From Bradyrhizobium macuxiense (GTDB taxonomy: Bacteria > Pseudomonadota > Alphaproteobacteria > Rhizobiales > Xanthobacteraceae): DNA of 64,000 nucleotides. The notes under the pieces were generated by a model. That model saw only the letters and a list, made by a program, of their open reading frames with translations, ran no database searches and was not told the DNA's origin. Within the stretch, counting starts at the first letter, position 1. Every line of letters begins with the position of its first letter. The translations under genes and the position numbers were made by a program. The stretch covers positions 62,001-126,000 of the forward strand of contig NZ_VITY01000001.1 of the NCBI RefSeq assembly GCF_007993935.1. Reading direction: 5' to 3'. Below, one piece after another: positions 19,221-29,910 of this stretch.

Positions 19221-19589
19221 ATGACCAACGTCCTATTCGTCTGCAGCGCAAATCGTTTGCGCAGTCCTACGGCGGAGCAGGTCTTTTCGAAATGGCCGGG
19301 CATCGAGACGGACTCGGCAGGCCTCTCGGCCGGCGCGAGCGTGCTGCTGTCCTCCGAGCAGATCGAATGGGCCGACATCATTTTTGTGATGGAGAAGAGC
19401 CATCGCAACAAACTGACGAGCCGGTTTCGGCCTTATCTCAAGAACAAGCGCGTGATCTGTCTCGACATTCCCGACGACTACGAATTCATGGATCCGGTCC
19501 TGGTCCGGATCCTCGAGAACCGCGTCGGCCGCTTTCTTGCTCAGAGCGCGCCGATCGTAAGAGACGAGCCCGGCGAGCCGGCCTCGTAA
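19221..19589 (+). CDS. Low-molecular-weight phosphatase-like protein
   Basis: 122 residues. The N-terminus NVLFVCSANRLRSPTAE carries the CX5R(S) P-loop of low-molecular-weight protein tyrosine phosphatases and arsenate reductases (Cys9, Arg15). WADIIFVMEKSH and LDIPDDYEFMDP follow; the usual DPY/DPW acid motif is replaced by a DIPDDYEF context. It is shorter than standard LMW-PTP (about 150 residues). A cytosolic phosphatase is inferred; substrate unknown. It is convergent with ssb. Confidence 0.78.
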   Translation: MTNVLFVCSANRLRSPTAEQVFSKWPGIETDSAGLSAGASVLLSSEQIEWADIIFVMEKSHRNKLTSRFRPYLKNKRVICLDIPDDYEFMDPVLVRILENRVGRFLAQSAPIVRDEPGEPAS

Positions 19590-19611
19590 GATCGACGTTC
19601 TGGAAGCCTCG

Positions 19612-20103
19612 TCAGAACGGGATATCGTCGTCCATGTCGCTGTTGCGGCTGCCGCCGCCGGCGGCCACCGCGCGCCGCGGCGCCGAGCTGACCGGACCGG
19701 ACGAGCCGAAATCGCTGCCGCCGTCATCGGAGAAGCTGCCGCCTCCACCACCGCGCCCGTCGAGCATCGTCAGGTTGGAGTTGAAGCCCTGCAGCACCAC
19801 CTCGGTCGAGTACTTCTCGACGCCGGACTGGTCGGTCCATTTGCGGGTCTGCAGCTGACCCTCGATGTACACCTTGGCGCCCTTCTTCAGGTACTGCTCG
19901 GCGACCTTGCAGAGGCCCTCGTTGAAGATCACGACGCGGTGCCACTCGGTCTTTTCCTTGCGCTCGCCAGTGCCCTTGTCGCGCCAGGTTTCCGAGGTGG
20001 CGATCGACAGGTTTGCGATCGGACGGCCGTCCTGAGTCCGCCGGATCTCCGGATCCTTGCCGAGGTTTCCAACCAGGATCACCTTGTTCACGCTTCCTGC
20101 CAT
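19612..20103 (-). CDS. ssb: Single-stranded DNA-binding protein
   Basis: 163 residues from [15 protein letters not shown]. An OB fold occupies about 1-110 ([49 protein letters not shown]), then a Gly/Ser-rich linker and the acidic tail DMDDDIPF that recruits DNA-repair partners. An SOS box lies about 170 bases upstream, so LexA control is likely. Normally ssb is near uvrA; here two outer-membrane protein genes lie between them. Confidence 0.97.
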   Translation of the reverse strand: MAGSVNKVILVGNLGKDPEIRRTQDGRPIANLSIATSETWRDKGTGERKEKTEWHRVVIFNEGLCKVAEQYLKKGAKVYIEGQLQTRKWTDQSGVEKYSTEVVLQGFNSNLTMLDGRGGGGGSFSDDGGSDFGSSGPVSSAPRRAVAAGGGSRNSDMDDDIPF

Positions 20104-20549
20104 CGCATCATCTCCACTCAAAACCGGGCGTCCGGACATCGGCCGCCGCTCTCAACCTTCGCCACTTACTTTGCAGGCGTCGTGGATGACCCTATACGCC
20201 GGCGCCGGCCCGCCGCCTTTGCCCGTGCGCGGTTATCCACGGTATTCGAGATATAACACCGCAGCGGACAATGTTCCAGTTTTGTTCGCCACAACCAACC
20301 GTAGAGGCGATGGATGGCGATGGAACCGCAGCCGATTTCGGTCCCGGCCACCCGTCGGCCCGATCATTCGCTGAAAATGCAAGCTAAATCAATCGCTTGT
20401 ATCGGCCTCACTTCTTCCCCAAGTGTGGCTTTTGGGAGACGGCGTTTCCGGTTGAATCAGCGTATAGCTACCACCCATGACGCGGGCGCTCGCGTCTGAG
20501 ATCGCGCTTCGGGACAATATTGGAAGCCGATCGGGGAGCTGGGAGATTG
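20104..20549. other. Intergenic region between ssb and omp gene 1
   Basis: About 445 bases without a credible gene. It holds the SOS box (20273-20287) and presumably the promoters for ssb (leftward) and the outer-membrane protein gene (rightward). Short frames on both strands lack ribosome-binding sites and recognisable protein features. Confidence 0.6.
20273..20287. promoter_or_regulatory. LexA (SOS) box upstream of ssb
   Basis: GTTCCAGTTTTGTTC fits the alphaproteobacterial LexA consensus GTTC-N7-GTTC exactly. It lies 170 bases before the ssb start codon, in the region where the ssb promoter is expected. Confidence 0.7.
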
Positions 20550-20552
20550 ATG

Positions 20553-21296
20553 ATGAAGAAGTTTTTGCTCGGTACGGTTGCCCTGATTGCGTTCGCCGCG
20601 CCTGCCGCGGCCGCCGACCTCGCGGCGCGCCCCTACACCAAGGCGCCGCCGATGATCGCCGCCGTCTATGACTGGAGCGGCTTCTACATCGGCGCCAACG
20701 GCGGCTGGGGCTCGAGCCACAATTGCTGGGACCAGGTCCCGGGTGGCGTGTTCATCGGATCGGACGGTTGCCATGACGCAACCGGCGGCGTCGCCGGTGG
20801 CCAGATCGGCTATCGCTGGCAGGCTGGCGCATGGGTGTTCGGCCTCGAGGCGCAGGGCGACTGGGCTGACCTGAAGGGCAGCAACAACAGCGCGATCTTC
20901 CCGGGCCTCTTCACCAACCAGAGCAAGATCGACGCGTTCGGCCTGTTCACCGGTCAGGTCGGCTACGCCATCAACAACGTGCTGCTCTACGCCAAGGGCG
21001 GTGCGGCGCTGACCGATAACCGTTTCAACACCTACTTCACGCCGACCGGCGTGCTCGCCGGCAGCGCCAGCGACACCCGCTGGGGCGGCACCATCGGCGC
21101 CGGCATCGAAGTCGGCTTCGCGCCGAACTGGACCGCTGGTGTCGAGTACGACCACCTGTTCATGCAGGACAAGACCTACAACCTCACCACCCCCGCCGGC
21201 GCGCTGTTCAGCAGCATCCGCGACCGCCAGGACGTCGACGTCGTCACCGTCCGCGTGAACTACAAGTGGGGCGGCCCGGTGGTCGCGCGCTACTGA
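20553..21296 (+). CDS. Outer-membrane beta-barrel protein, Omp25/RopB-like, copy 1
   Basis: 247 residues from MKKFLLGTVALIAF; GGGAG lies 7 bases upstream, and an ATG one codon earlier is equally possible. After a signal peptide (cleaved after PAAAA) comes DWSGFYIGANGGWG, the hallmark opening strand of small rhizobial porin-like barrels, then alternating hydrophobic strands, GYAINNVLLYAKGGAAL, and a C-terminal VRVNYKWGGPVVARY. It is expected to be an eight-stranded barrel. A paralogue follows 430 bases downstream and a strong terminator lies just after the stop codon. Confidence 0.9.
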   Translation: MKKFLLGTVALIAFAAPAAAADLAARPYTKAPPMIAAVYDWSGFYIGANGGWGSSHNCWDQVPGGVFIGSDGCHDATGGVAGGQIGYRWQAGAWVFGLEAQGDWADLKGSNNSAIFPGLFTNQSKIDAFGLFTGQVGYAINNVLLYAKGGAALTDNRFNTYFTPTGVLAGSASDTRWGGTIGAGIEVGFAPNWTAGVEYDHLFMQDKTYNLTTPAGALFSSIRDRQDVDVVTVRVNYKWGGPVVARY

Positions 21297-21322
21297 TCGC
21301 GCGATCCGGTTTGATCCAGACC

Positions 21323-21349
21323 AAAGGCCGGCTTCGCGCCGGCCTTTTT
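21323..21349 (+). terminator. Terminator of omp gene 1
   Basis: AAAGGCCGGC / GCCGGCCTTT stem with a TTCGC loop followed by TTTTT, 27 bases after the stop codon. The same terminator design follows the second copy. Confidence 0.85.
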
Positions 21350-21412
21350 GTTTGTGGGGTCGGCCGTGAGGGGTGGTGCCGCGGTTGGCGACATCCTGCG
21401 TCGCTACAATGC

Positions 21413-21575
21413 CAGGCTCGTACCTTCCCCTGCCGCGGCCAGCGACACGCGCTGGGACTGCACCGTCGGCGTCGAAGACATATCCGCAGCGAAATACCGA
21501 GGCGGCCTCAGCTCACGCATTGCTTCGCATCGAAATATCGGAGCCGGACTCGCGCCGGCTGTTTCGCTGCGCAAA
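21413..21575 (+). pseudogene. Relic of a third omp copy
   Basis: A short stretch encodes ASDTRWDCTVGVED, matching ASDTRWGGTIGAGIEV near the C-terminus of copy 1, and DNA similarity runs over about 60 bases with small indels. It is followed at about 21541 by GCCGGACTCGCGCCGGC, a decayed version of the terminator that ends both intact copies. There is no intact frame. The reading as remnant of a tandem duplicate is an inference. Confidence 0.45.
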
Positions 21576-21727
21576 CACGCCACAGCGGGGCCGTTTTCCG
21601 TGCATTGTGGTTTCCCGGGTACACAACTTCCAGCATTTCTCTGTAGAAGCACGCGTACGTCACGCAACACTGCCGCGACGCTCCCTTCAAATGCGTGAAG
21701 GGACAACAAGAAAATGGGACTGGGACT

Positions 21728-22393
21728 TTGAAAATCAGGAATGTTCTGCTGGCCTCGGCCGGCATGTTTGCCCTCAGCGCAATTGCACCGGCAATGGCCG
21801 CCGATCTCTCCGCACGCGGCCCCTACGTCAAGGCTCCGCCGCCGGCCGCGATCTACAACTGGACCGGCTTCTACATCGGTGGCTTCGGCGGCTACGCCAG
21901 CGAGGATTCCGGCAATCCGAAGATGGAAGGCGGCTTCGCCGGCGGCACCGTCGGCTACAACTGGCAGACCGGCAACATCGTGTACGGCATCGAGGCCGAC
22001 GGCGGCTGGGCTGACGTCAACGCCTCCGCCAGCGCGTTCGGCATCACCGCAACGAGCAAGATCGACGCGCTCGGCACCGCGCGCGGCCGCATCGGCTTCG
22101 CGGTCGACAAGGTGCTGTTTTACGGCACCGGCGGCTATGCCTGGGTCGACAATAAGCTCACCCTCAGCGCGGGCGGCGTGAGCGCCTCGCAGAGCAACTT
22201 CCACTCGGGCTGGACCGTCGGCGCCGGCATCGAGGCGTTCATCGCGCCGCAGTGGTCGATCAAGGGCGAATACCTGTATCGCAGCCTCGGCGGCGAGACC
22301 TATTTCGGCGTGCCGTCGGCCGACATCAACCTGCACAGCGTCCAGTTCGGCGTGAACTATCACTTCGGCGGCCCGATCGTCGCCAAGTACTGA
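21728..22393 (+). CDS. Outer-membrane beta-barrel protein, Omp25/RopB-like, copy 2
   Basis: 221 residues from TTG (21728), chosen because it gives a normal signal peptide (KIRNVLLASAGMFALSAIAPAMA); the in-frame GTG at 21695 would add a polar leader. The mature protein begins ADLSARGPYVKAPPPAA, then NWTGFYIGGFGGYAS, and ends FGVNYHFGGPIVAKY, parallel to copy 1. The paralogues share strand pattern and termini but differ in loops. The same GGCCGGC-type terminator follows. Confidence 0.88.
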   Translation: MKIRNVLLASAGMFALSAIAPAMAADLSARGPYVKAPPPAAIYNWTGFYIGGFGGYASEDSGNPKMEGGFAGGTVGYNWQTGNIVYGIEADGGWADVNASASAFGITATSKIDALGTARGRIGFAVDKVLFYGTGGYAWVDNKLTLSAGGVSASQSNFHSGWTVGAGIEAFIAPQWSIKGEYLYRSLGGETYFGVPSADINLHSVQFGVNYHFGGPIVAKY

Positions 22394-22416
22394 GAAGACA
22401 GACCCCAAGGTCTCGG

Positions 22417-22443
22417 AAAGGCCGGCCTCGCGCCGGCCTTTTT
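22417..22443 (+). terminator. Terminator of omp gene 2
   Basis: AAAGGCCGGC (22417-22426) pairs with GCCGGCCTTT (22432-22441), followed by TT; nearly identical to the terminator after copy 1. Confidence 0.85.
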
Positions 22444-22449
22444 GCGTCA

Positions 22450-22522
22450 AAGCGTTTTCGAGCGAAGCCTGTCCCGGACTTGATCCGGGATGGATCCCGG
22501 TTCGCGCCAGGAAAACGCGTCA
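22450..22522. repeat. Palindromic repeat (AAGCGTTTTC family)
   Basis: Outer arms AGCGTTTTC / GAAAACGC and inner hairpin CCCGGACTTGATCCGGG. It lies between the omp2 terminator and the uvrA promoter. Confidence 0.65.
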
Positions 22523-22615
22523 AAACAGAAATCTGGAACCTGCCCTGCTGACGGCTGCTGCCATCAGGCAAACTATCCGTTGATGGACGCTATTCTGCAC
22601 TGGAAATTGTCGGCC

Positions 22616-22630
22616 GTTCTTCCTACGTTC
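22616..22630. promoter_or_regulatory. LexA (SOS) box upstream of uvrA
   Basis: GTTCTTCCTACGTTC fits GTTC-N7-GTTC exactly and lies 45-90 bases before the possible uvrA starts, where a promoter-proximal operator belongs. Confidence 0.8.
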
Positions 22631-22719
22631 CAGTCCTCACACCCCATCGGCGCAAGCTCCCGGCATCACCGGCGATGCGCGCCCAAAAGGCGCCCAAGCA
22701 TGCGCCCGGAACTGTCGCA

Positions 22720-25698
<2,979 letters not shown>

Positions 25699-25892
25699 CT
25701 TTGGGCTAGGTGAGCGAACTCAAACATGTCTCGCGTTCGAAGATGACGGCATGTGCGTGATGCGCTGGGTGCTTCGAGCAGGCGAAGCCCATAGAAAGTG
25801 AACCGAATAGCAGAAGCTACGATACGGGACCATCGATAGAACGCGGTGCTCGGCGCCTCATGTGACTTTGATCGCGCGTATGACGCCAGCGC

Positions 25893-26075
25893 TTAGTCAC
25901 TCTTTGAAGGTTGACGAGGCTCAGGATCCTTCCACGGCTCCGTAGGTTGGATTGTCGGCTCGATGCGCCTGTTGGGAAGGTCGTAATCAGGACGATGTTC
26001 GGGCGTTCTCCAGTTGGGCGACGGGGGTTGCTCTTGGGGCTTTGGGTGCGATGGCTGTGCTGATGCGGAAATCAT
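25893..26075 (-). CDS. Small proline-rich protein, function unknown
   Basis: 60 residues from MISASAQPSHP, a start supported by AGGAG 9 bases upstream; a TTG further upstream would overlap the previous gene. It is polar and Pro/Glu-rich (PKPQEQPPSPNW, EPTIQPTEPWKDPEP) with no membrane segment or known domain, and probably unstructured. It follows the 2TM gene on the same strand with 56 bases between them, so the two likely form one transcript. Real but unrecognised. Confidence 0.5.
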   Translation of the reverse strand: MISASAQPSHPKPQEQPPSPNWRTPEHRPDYDLPNRRIEPTIQPTEPWKDPEPRQPSKSD

Positions 26076-26131
26076 GGCTTCAGACTCCTGCTTCCTCGGT
26101 TTGTTCAATCTGATCGACCTCACTTTGGCCT

Positions 26132-26674
26132 CTAAGCGCTTGGAAGAGTCGGCATCCAAAGCGAGGTTACGGGGACTTCCCTGTTCACCTCATCTTCAAG
26201 ACGTTTGACGAGCGCTATATTTGGTTTCCGATCGTCATCAACGGCCAAATCGACAAGCTGGGAACGGATTTGCTTGAAAGCCTGGACGTGTGCATCCGTG
26301 AGTCCGCCCTCGTGCAACTCCTGCTCCAAGACTCGGAATGTCTCAAAGATTCTCGAATAAGCCGTCGATAGTTTGCTGTATCGTTCGATCTGTTTGGGCA
26401 GATCGATAATCGGCTTGAGGGTCGAAAGAATTATCGACGCCCCCGAGATAATTCCCCAGGCAACTACGCCCGCACCGTTCTTCCAAATCGCGAAACCTGC
26501 AATGCCGGTGCCGCTAGTGGCACCGAAAGCAATCACTATCTCCAGCCAGCGATTGATCGTTTGATACCGATCTAGTCGGCACCCATAATACTTCTTGTTC
26601 AGCAGTGCTGTCCGGAACTCTCGATGAATGTTTTTCAGTTGTGCAACGGTAGTGTTGCTGTCCGCGCCAACCAT
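26132..26674 (-). CDS. Two-TM protein resembling SLATT-type effectors
   Basis: 180 residues. An N-terminal helix (VAQLKNIHREFRTALLNKKYYG) precedes two hydrophobic helices (WLEIVIAFGATSGTGIAGFAIW and a GVVAWGIISGASIILSTL segment) and then a long helical tail with IERYSKLSTAYSRIFETFRVLEQEL. This order (helix, 2TM, coiled tail) matches SLATT-domain membrane effectors of bacterial conflict systems, but no nucleotide-sensing partner is nearby, so the assignment is tentative. The upstream region (26690-26780) is unusually AT-rich for this genome, suggesting transfer. Confidence 0.6.
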   Translation of the reverse strand: MVGADSNTTVAQLKNIHREFRTALLNKKYYGCRLDRYQTINRWLEIVIAFGATSGTGIAGFAIWKNGAGVVAWGIISGASIILSTLKPIIDLPKQIERYSKLSTAYSRIFETFRVLEQELHEGGLTDAHVQAFKQIRSQLVDLAVDDDRKPNIALVKRLEDEVNREVPVTSLWMPTLPSA

Positions 26675-26889
26675 CGATCTACCTCAATAAAACAACATCT
26701 TTAAGTACAATTTATAGTTTATCGTAAAATCAACTTGATTTCAACCGACCTCCCATCAAATCCATTCACAAACAAGTAGCACGTAGTTCGCATGGGCGAG
26801 GCGACATGCGGCGTTTGTCGGCCGAACACGCTCACTCCTCCCGCATGTTGCATTGCTCACGCAGGCTGCAACACCGTCCCCTCAGTCTC

Positions 26890-27045
26890 CCCGGTACGTG
26901 GCGATCTGCCAGACGTTTGCCCAGGAATCCCGGACCATCGCGCGTCTGTCGCCATAAGGCGTATCCGCGGGTGCCTCGATCGGCCCAGCGCCGGCCGCGA
27001 TCGCGCGCCGATAGGTCTCATCCGCGTTCCGAACGTAGACGTAGG
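26890..27045 (-). pseudogene. Truncated duplicate of the VOC gene C-terminus
   Basis: Encodes the last about 50 residues of the neighbouring VOC protein (VYVRNADETYRRAIAAG, then DSWANVWQIATY) at roughly 90 percent DNA identity. It lacks the N-terminal half. The copy is separated from the intact gene by an 85-base palindromic repeat, and the frame through that repeat joins unrelated codons. Confidence 0.75.
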
Positions 27046-27124
27046 ATGGGTAGAGCGAAGCGAAACCCATCAATTCATCCCGCGGCCCGAATGATGGGTA
27101 TCGCTTCGCTCCACCCATCCTACG
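27040..27124. repeat. 85-base palindromic repeat between VOC copies
   Basis: Arms begin CGTAGGATGGGTAGAGCGAAG and end CGCTCCACCCATCCTACG, imperfectly complementary. It sits exactly at the junction between the truncated and the intact VOC copy. Confidence 0.8.
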
Positions 27125-27491
27125 GACTGCTGCGGTAGGTAGCGATCTGCCAGACGTTTGCCCAGGAATCTCGGACCATCGCCCGTCGGTCGCCATAGGG
27201 CGTATCCGCAGGAGTTTCGATCGATTCAGCGCCTGCCGCGATCGCCCGCCGGTAGGTTTCGTCCGTGTTCTGAACATAGACGTAGAGGAAGGCCGGCATC
27301 GCCTCACGGATTCCTCCGCCGTCGCTGATCAGGATGATCGAGTCTCCGATGCGAATCTCCGTTGGCGCACCGGTCCGGACTTCGCCTTCAGCTCCGAAGA
27401 CGTCCCTCAAGAATGCGGTCAAGCCGGCGATATCGCGCGTGACAATTCTCGGGATGACGGAAGGCCAGCCGGCGGGTTTGTATTGGGTCAT
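27120..27491 (-). CDS. VOC-family (glyoxalase/bleomycin-resistance fold) protein
   Basis: 123 residues from MTQYKPAGWPSVIPRI; the frame continues upstream into a repeat, which is not coding. A single vicinal-oxygen-chelate fold is suggested: VIPRIVTRDIAGLTAFLRDVFGAE, DSIILISDGGG, FLYVYVQNTDETYRRAIAAGA, then DSWANVWQIATY. This resembles PhnB-like VOC proteins, where the metal-binding set is often incomplete; the usual N-terminal His is not obvious. Substrate unknown. A broken duplicate of its 3' half lies just downstream. Confidence 0.82.
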   Translation of the reverse strand: MTQYKPAGWPSVIPRIVTRDIAGLTAFLRDVFGAEGEVRTGAPTEIRIGDSIILISDGGGIREAMPAFLYVYVQNTDETYRRAIAAGAESIETPADTPYGDRRAMVRDSWANVWQIATYRSSP

Positions 27492-27545
27492 GCGTTTAAC
27501 TTTGACGACGATGCGTCGCTCATCAAGACTACCACGATAGCAAGC

Positions 27546-27693
27546 GTAGGGCGGATTAGCGACTTGTCCGCCGTAGGTCGACGAGCGAAGGCGGAAGCGT
27601 AATCCGCCGCCTTTGCGCCAAACTCGGCGGGTTACGCCGGAGCCTGTCATCGGGCCGCGCTTCGCGCGGACCCGTTGGGCTAACCCGCCCTAC
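27546..27693. repeat. 148-base inverted-repeat element
   Basis: Begins GTAGGGCGGATTAGC and ends GCTAACCCGCCCTAC, with internal hairpin GGGCCGCGCTTCGCGCGGACCC. The ends and internal GGCGGGTTACGCC make it look like a small non-autonomous element of the kind seen many times in bradyrhizobia. It lies between the VOC gene and the PRC-barrel gene. Confidence 0.75.
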
Positions 27694-27696
27694 CTG

Positions 27697-28029
27697 CTAC
27701 ACCGCCCAATAATTCGGGTGCGTATACGACTGCGAGCGGTCGCCCCAGTCGAATTCGTCGCCGTCGAATTCGGACGGCCCGGCGCGCAGATCCTCCAGCG
27801 TCACTTCGGCCTCGAAGGCCTGCCGCGCGGGATCGAAGTGCAGTGCGGTCCATCTGACGGGATAGTGGTGGTGGGTGCTCAGCACGCCGCCGGTCTTGAT
27901 GATGGCGTAGGCCACCGTGCCGCTCACCTTGTCGAGCATCAGCCGCTCGACCGACCCGAGCTTGGTGCCGTCGCGCCCGAAGACGCAGACGTGCTCGACC
28001 CGGTCACTGGGCACCAAGGTATGATGCAT
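27697..28029 (-). CDS. PRC-barrel domain protein
   Basis: 110 residues from MHHTLVPSDRVEHVCVFG. It contains the PRC-barrel pattern: DRVEHVCVFGRDGTKLGSVE (metal- or ligand-loop), DKVSGTVAYAIIKTG, a His triplet STHHHYPVRW, and a C-terminal acidic tail with YTHPNYW. Single-domain PRC-barrel proteins occur in photosynthetic and stress contexts; here no partner gene is recognisable. Cytosolic. Start supported by GGAGG before ATG (complement of CCTCC at 28032-28036). Confidence 0.82.
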   Translation of the reverse strand: MHHTLVPSDRVEHVCVFGRDGTKLGSVERLMLDKVSGTVAYAIIKTGGVLSTHHHYPVRWTALHFDPARQAFEAEVTLEDLRAGPSEFDGDEFDWGDRSQSYTHPNYWAV

Positions 28030-28287
28030 GGCATCCTCCCGTGTTTCCTCGCATTTGCCCGATAATATATGCCTGCCGCGCTGGTGAGCCAATGGGTCGC
28101 AGCTTGGCGACAGGCCGCAGGAGCGATCGGCTATCGCGCGGCGGCGGACGCTTGCACAGTTTCGGAATAATAGAAATGTATCGCTGATTTGCCCGACGTG
28201 TCAAGTCGCGTTTCCGAATGTGGCGACAGCCTGCTCCTTTGCATGGGGTTGTTTTCGATATTTTGGGACACCCCACGCACCTTCCGC

Positions 28288-29229
28288 CTACTCCGTCCGT
28301 CTCAGGAACGCCCCGAACGCGCGCGGCCCGTCGCCGACCTTCACCTCGCCTGTGATTTTCAGCTCGGCGGCGTCGATTACGCTCAGCGTGTTGCTCTCCC
28401 AGTTGGCGACCACGATGCGCTTGCCGTCGGCGGTCGCCTCGATGCCCTCGGGGTAATCGCCGACACTGATCCGCTTCACGGGTTGCAGCGTCGCGAGGTC
28501 GAACACGCTGACCTTGCCGTCATACTGGTCGGTGACGAAGCAGCGGCCCTGCGCCAGCGCCACGGCATAGGGGCGCAGCCCGACATGGACGCGGCCGATC
28601 TCGCGGGCGGTTGCGATATCGATCACGGAGACGTCGTTGGAGCCGACATTGGCGGTGTAGGCGCGCTTGCCGTCGGCATCGATGGTGACGCCGAACGGAC
28701 GCGTCCCGACCTTGACGATCCCTCGCCGCTCATGCGCGGCAAGGTCCGTGATCGAGACGCTGTCGTCGTCGCGGTCCGCCGAGAGCAGCAGCCGCCCGTC
28801 CGGCGTCAGCGCAAGCCCTGACGGCGATGCGCCGACCGAAAGACTGCCGACGACCCGCAGCTCTTTCGCGTCGATCACCCGCACCGCGGCGGCGTACCAG
28901 TCGGCGACATAGACCGTCGCGCCGTCGGGTGCCACCGCGATGCCGAGCGGCCCGCCGCCGACGTCGATCCGGCCGACCACCTTGCGCGCCGACGCATCGA
29001 CCACCGTGACCGCCTTGGCATCCGGGCTCGTCACATAGGCGAAGCGGCCGTCATGGCTGACGGCGACGCCCGCGGGCTTGCCGCCGATCGCAATCGTCGC
29101 GACCGGCTTTGCGGTCGCGAGATCGACCACCGTGAGATCGTCGCTGAGCTGGTTGGTGACGAAGGCCTCCTCGGCCCGCGCACCGCCGAGGCCGGCGAGC
29201 AGCGCCAGCAGCGCGACCGCGCGCCGCAT
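28288..29229 (-). CDS. YVTN beta-propeller protein, exported
   Basis: 313 residues from MRRAVALLALLAGLGGARA, a signal peptide. The rest is seven or so repeats of about 40 residues with the xVxDxATxxxVxxIxVGxxPxGVAxxxDGxxxYV pattern of YVTN propellers (examples VGGGPLGIAVAPDGATVYVAD and VGASPSGLALTPDGRLLLSAD). It lies 2 bases after the SRPBCC gene, so they are one operon. In methylotrophs similar proteins accompany PQQ-dependent alcohol dehydrogenases; that link here is inference. Confidence 0.88.
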   Translation of the reverse strand: MRRAVALLALLAGLGGARAEEAFVTNQLSDDLTVVDLATAKPVATIAIGGKPAGVAVSHDGRFAYVTSPDAKAVTVVDASARKVVGRIDVGGGPLGIAVAPDGATVYVADWYAAAVRVIDAKELRVVGSLSVGASPSGLALTPDGRLLLSADRDDDSVSITDLAAHERRGIVKVGTRPFGVTIDADGKRAYTANVGSNDVSVIDIATAREIGRVHVGLRPYAVALAQGRCFVTDQYDGKVSVFDLATLQPVKRISVGDYPEGIEATADGKRIVVANWESNTLSVIDAAELKITGEVKVGDGPRAFGAFLRRTE

Positions 29230-29231
29230 GG

Positions 29232-29771
29232 TTAGCTTCCGCTCTCGATCTTCTTCTTCAGCGCTTCCAGGCCGGCCTTGTAGAGCCCGCTCACCGCCTT
29301 CAGTGCGGCCTCGTCGCTCAGCTCCGGCGGCGGGTCGTTGTTCGGAAAGCCGCGGTAGAACGCGCCGGCCCATTCCAGCTTCGACTTGCCGCCGGGCGCC
29401 GGCGACACCGACAGCGTCGAGGAATAATTGGTGACCGGCAGCACCTTCACGTCGACCGCGGTGATCCGGTACGAATAGCTCATCATCTCGGGCTCGTATT
29501 TGTAGAGCTCCTCGTCGACGGTCGCGCCGGGCGCCAGCGTCAGCCGCCTTGTGGCGCCGATCTCGTTGCCCTTCTCGCCTTCGGTCTTGCTGACGCCGGC
29601 GAGCCAGCTCATGTCCTGGAAATTGCCGATCACCGCCCACACCTTGGCCTGCGGCGCGTCGATCTCGATGGATTCCCGCACCTTCTGCCGGGTCGGCCCA
29701 TGCGCCCATGCGGCCCCCAACACAGCCAGCGCCGCCACCACGACGCCAGCCCTCGCGATCATCAGCCTCAT
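29232..29771 (-). CDS. MxaD-like SRPBCC-family exported protein
   Basis: 179 residues with a signal peptide (IARAGVVVAALAVLGAAWA) and an SRPBCC/START-like fold: RESIEIDAPQAKVWAVIGNF, TRRLTLAPGATVDEELYKYE, YSYRITAVD, FYRGFPNNDPPPELSDEAALKA. This resembles MxaD-type proteins found in methanol-dehydrogenase clusters. It is tightly coupled to the YVTN gene (2-base gap). No dehydrogenase or cytochrome c gene is nearby, so the pair is an orphan of such a cluster or has another role. Confidence 0.85.
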   Translation of the reverse strand: MRLMIARAGVVVAALAVLGAAWAHGPTRQKVRESIEIDAPQAKVWAVIGNFQDMSWLAGVSKTEGEKGNEIGATRRLTLAPGATVDEELYKYEPEMMSYSYRITAVDVKVLPVTNYSSTLSVSPAPGGKSKLEWAGAFYRGFPNNDPPPELSDEAALKAVSGLYKAGLEALKKKIESGS

Positions 29772-29910
29772 CCTTGTCTCCTCGCTTTTCGGTCACCACG
29801 CCAGGCGCGTGCCGAAGCTTATGTGTCGGCATTCTGGACCAGATGGAAAGCGGCTTCTTGCACCAGAGCGAAGTCAGAACTTCGCCGTGGGACAAACCTC
29901 TCCGGCGCCC

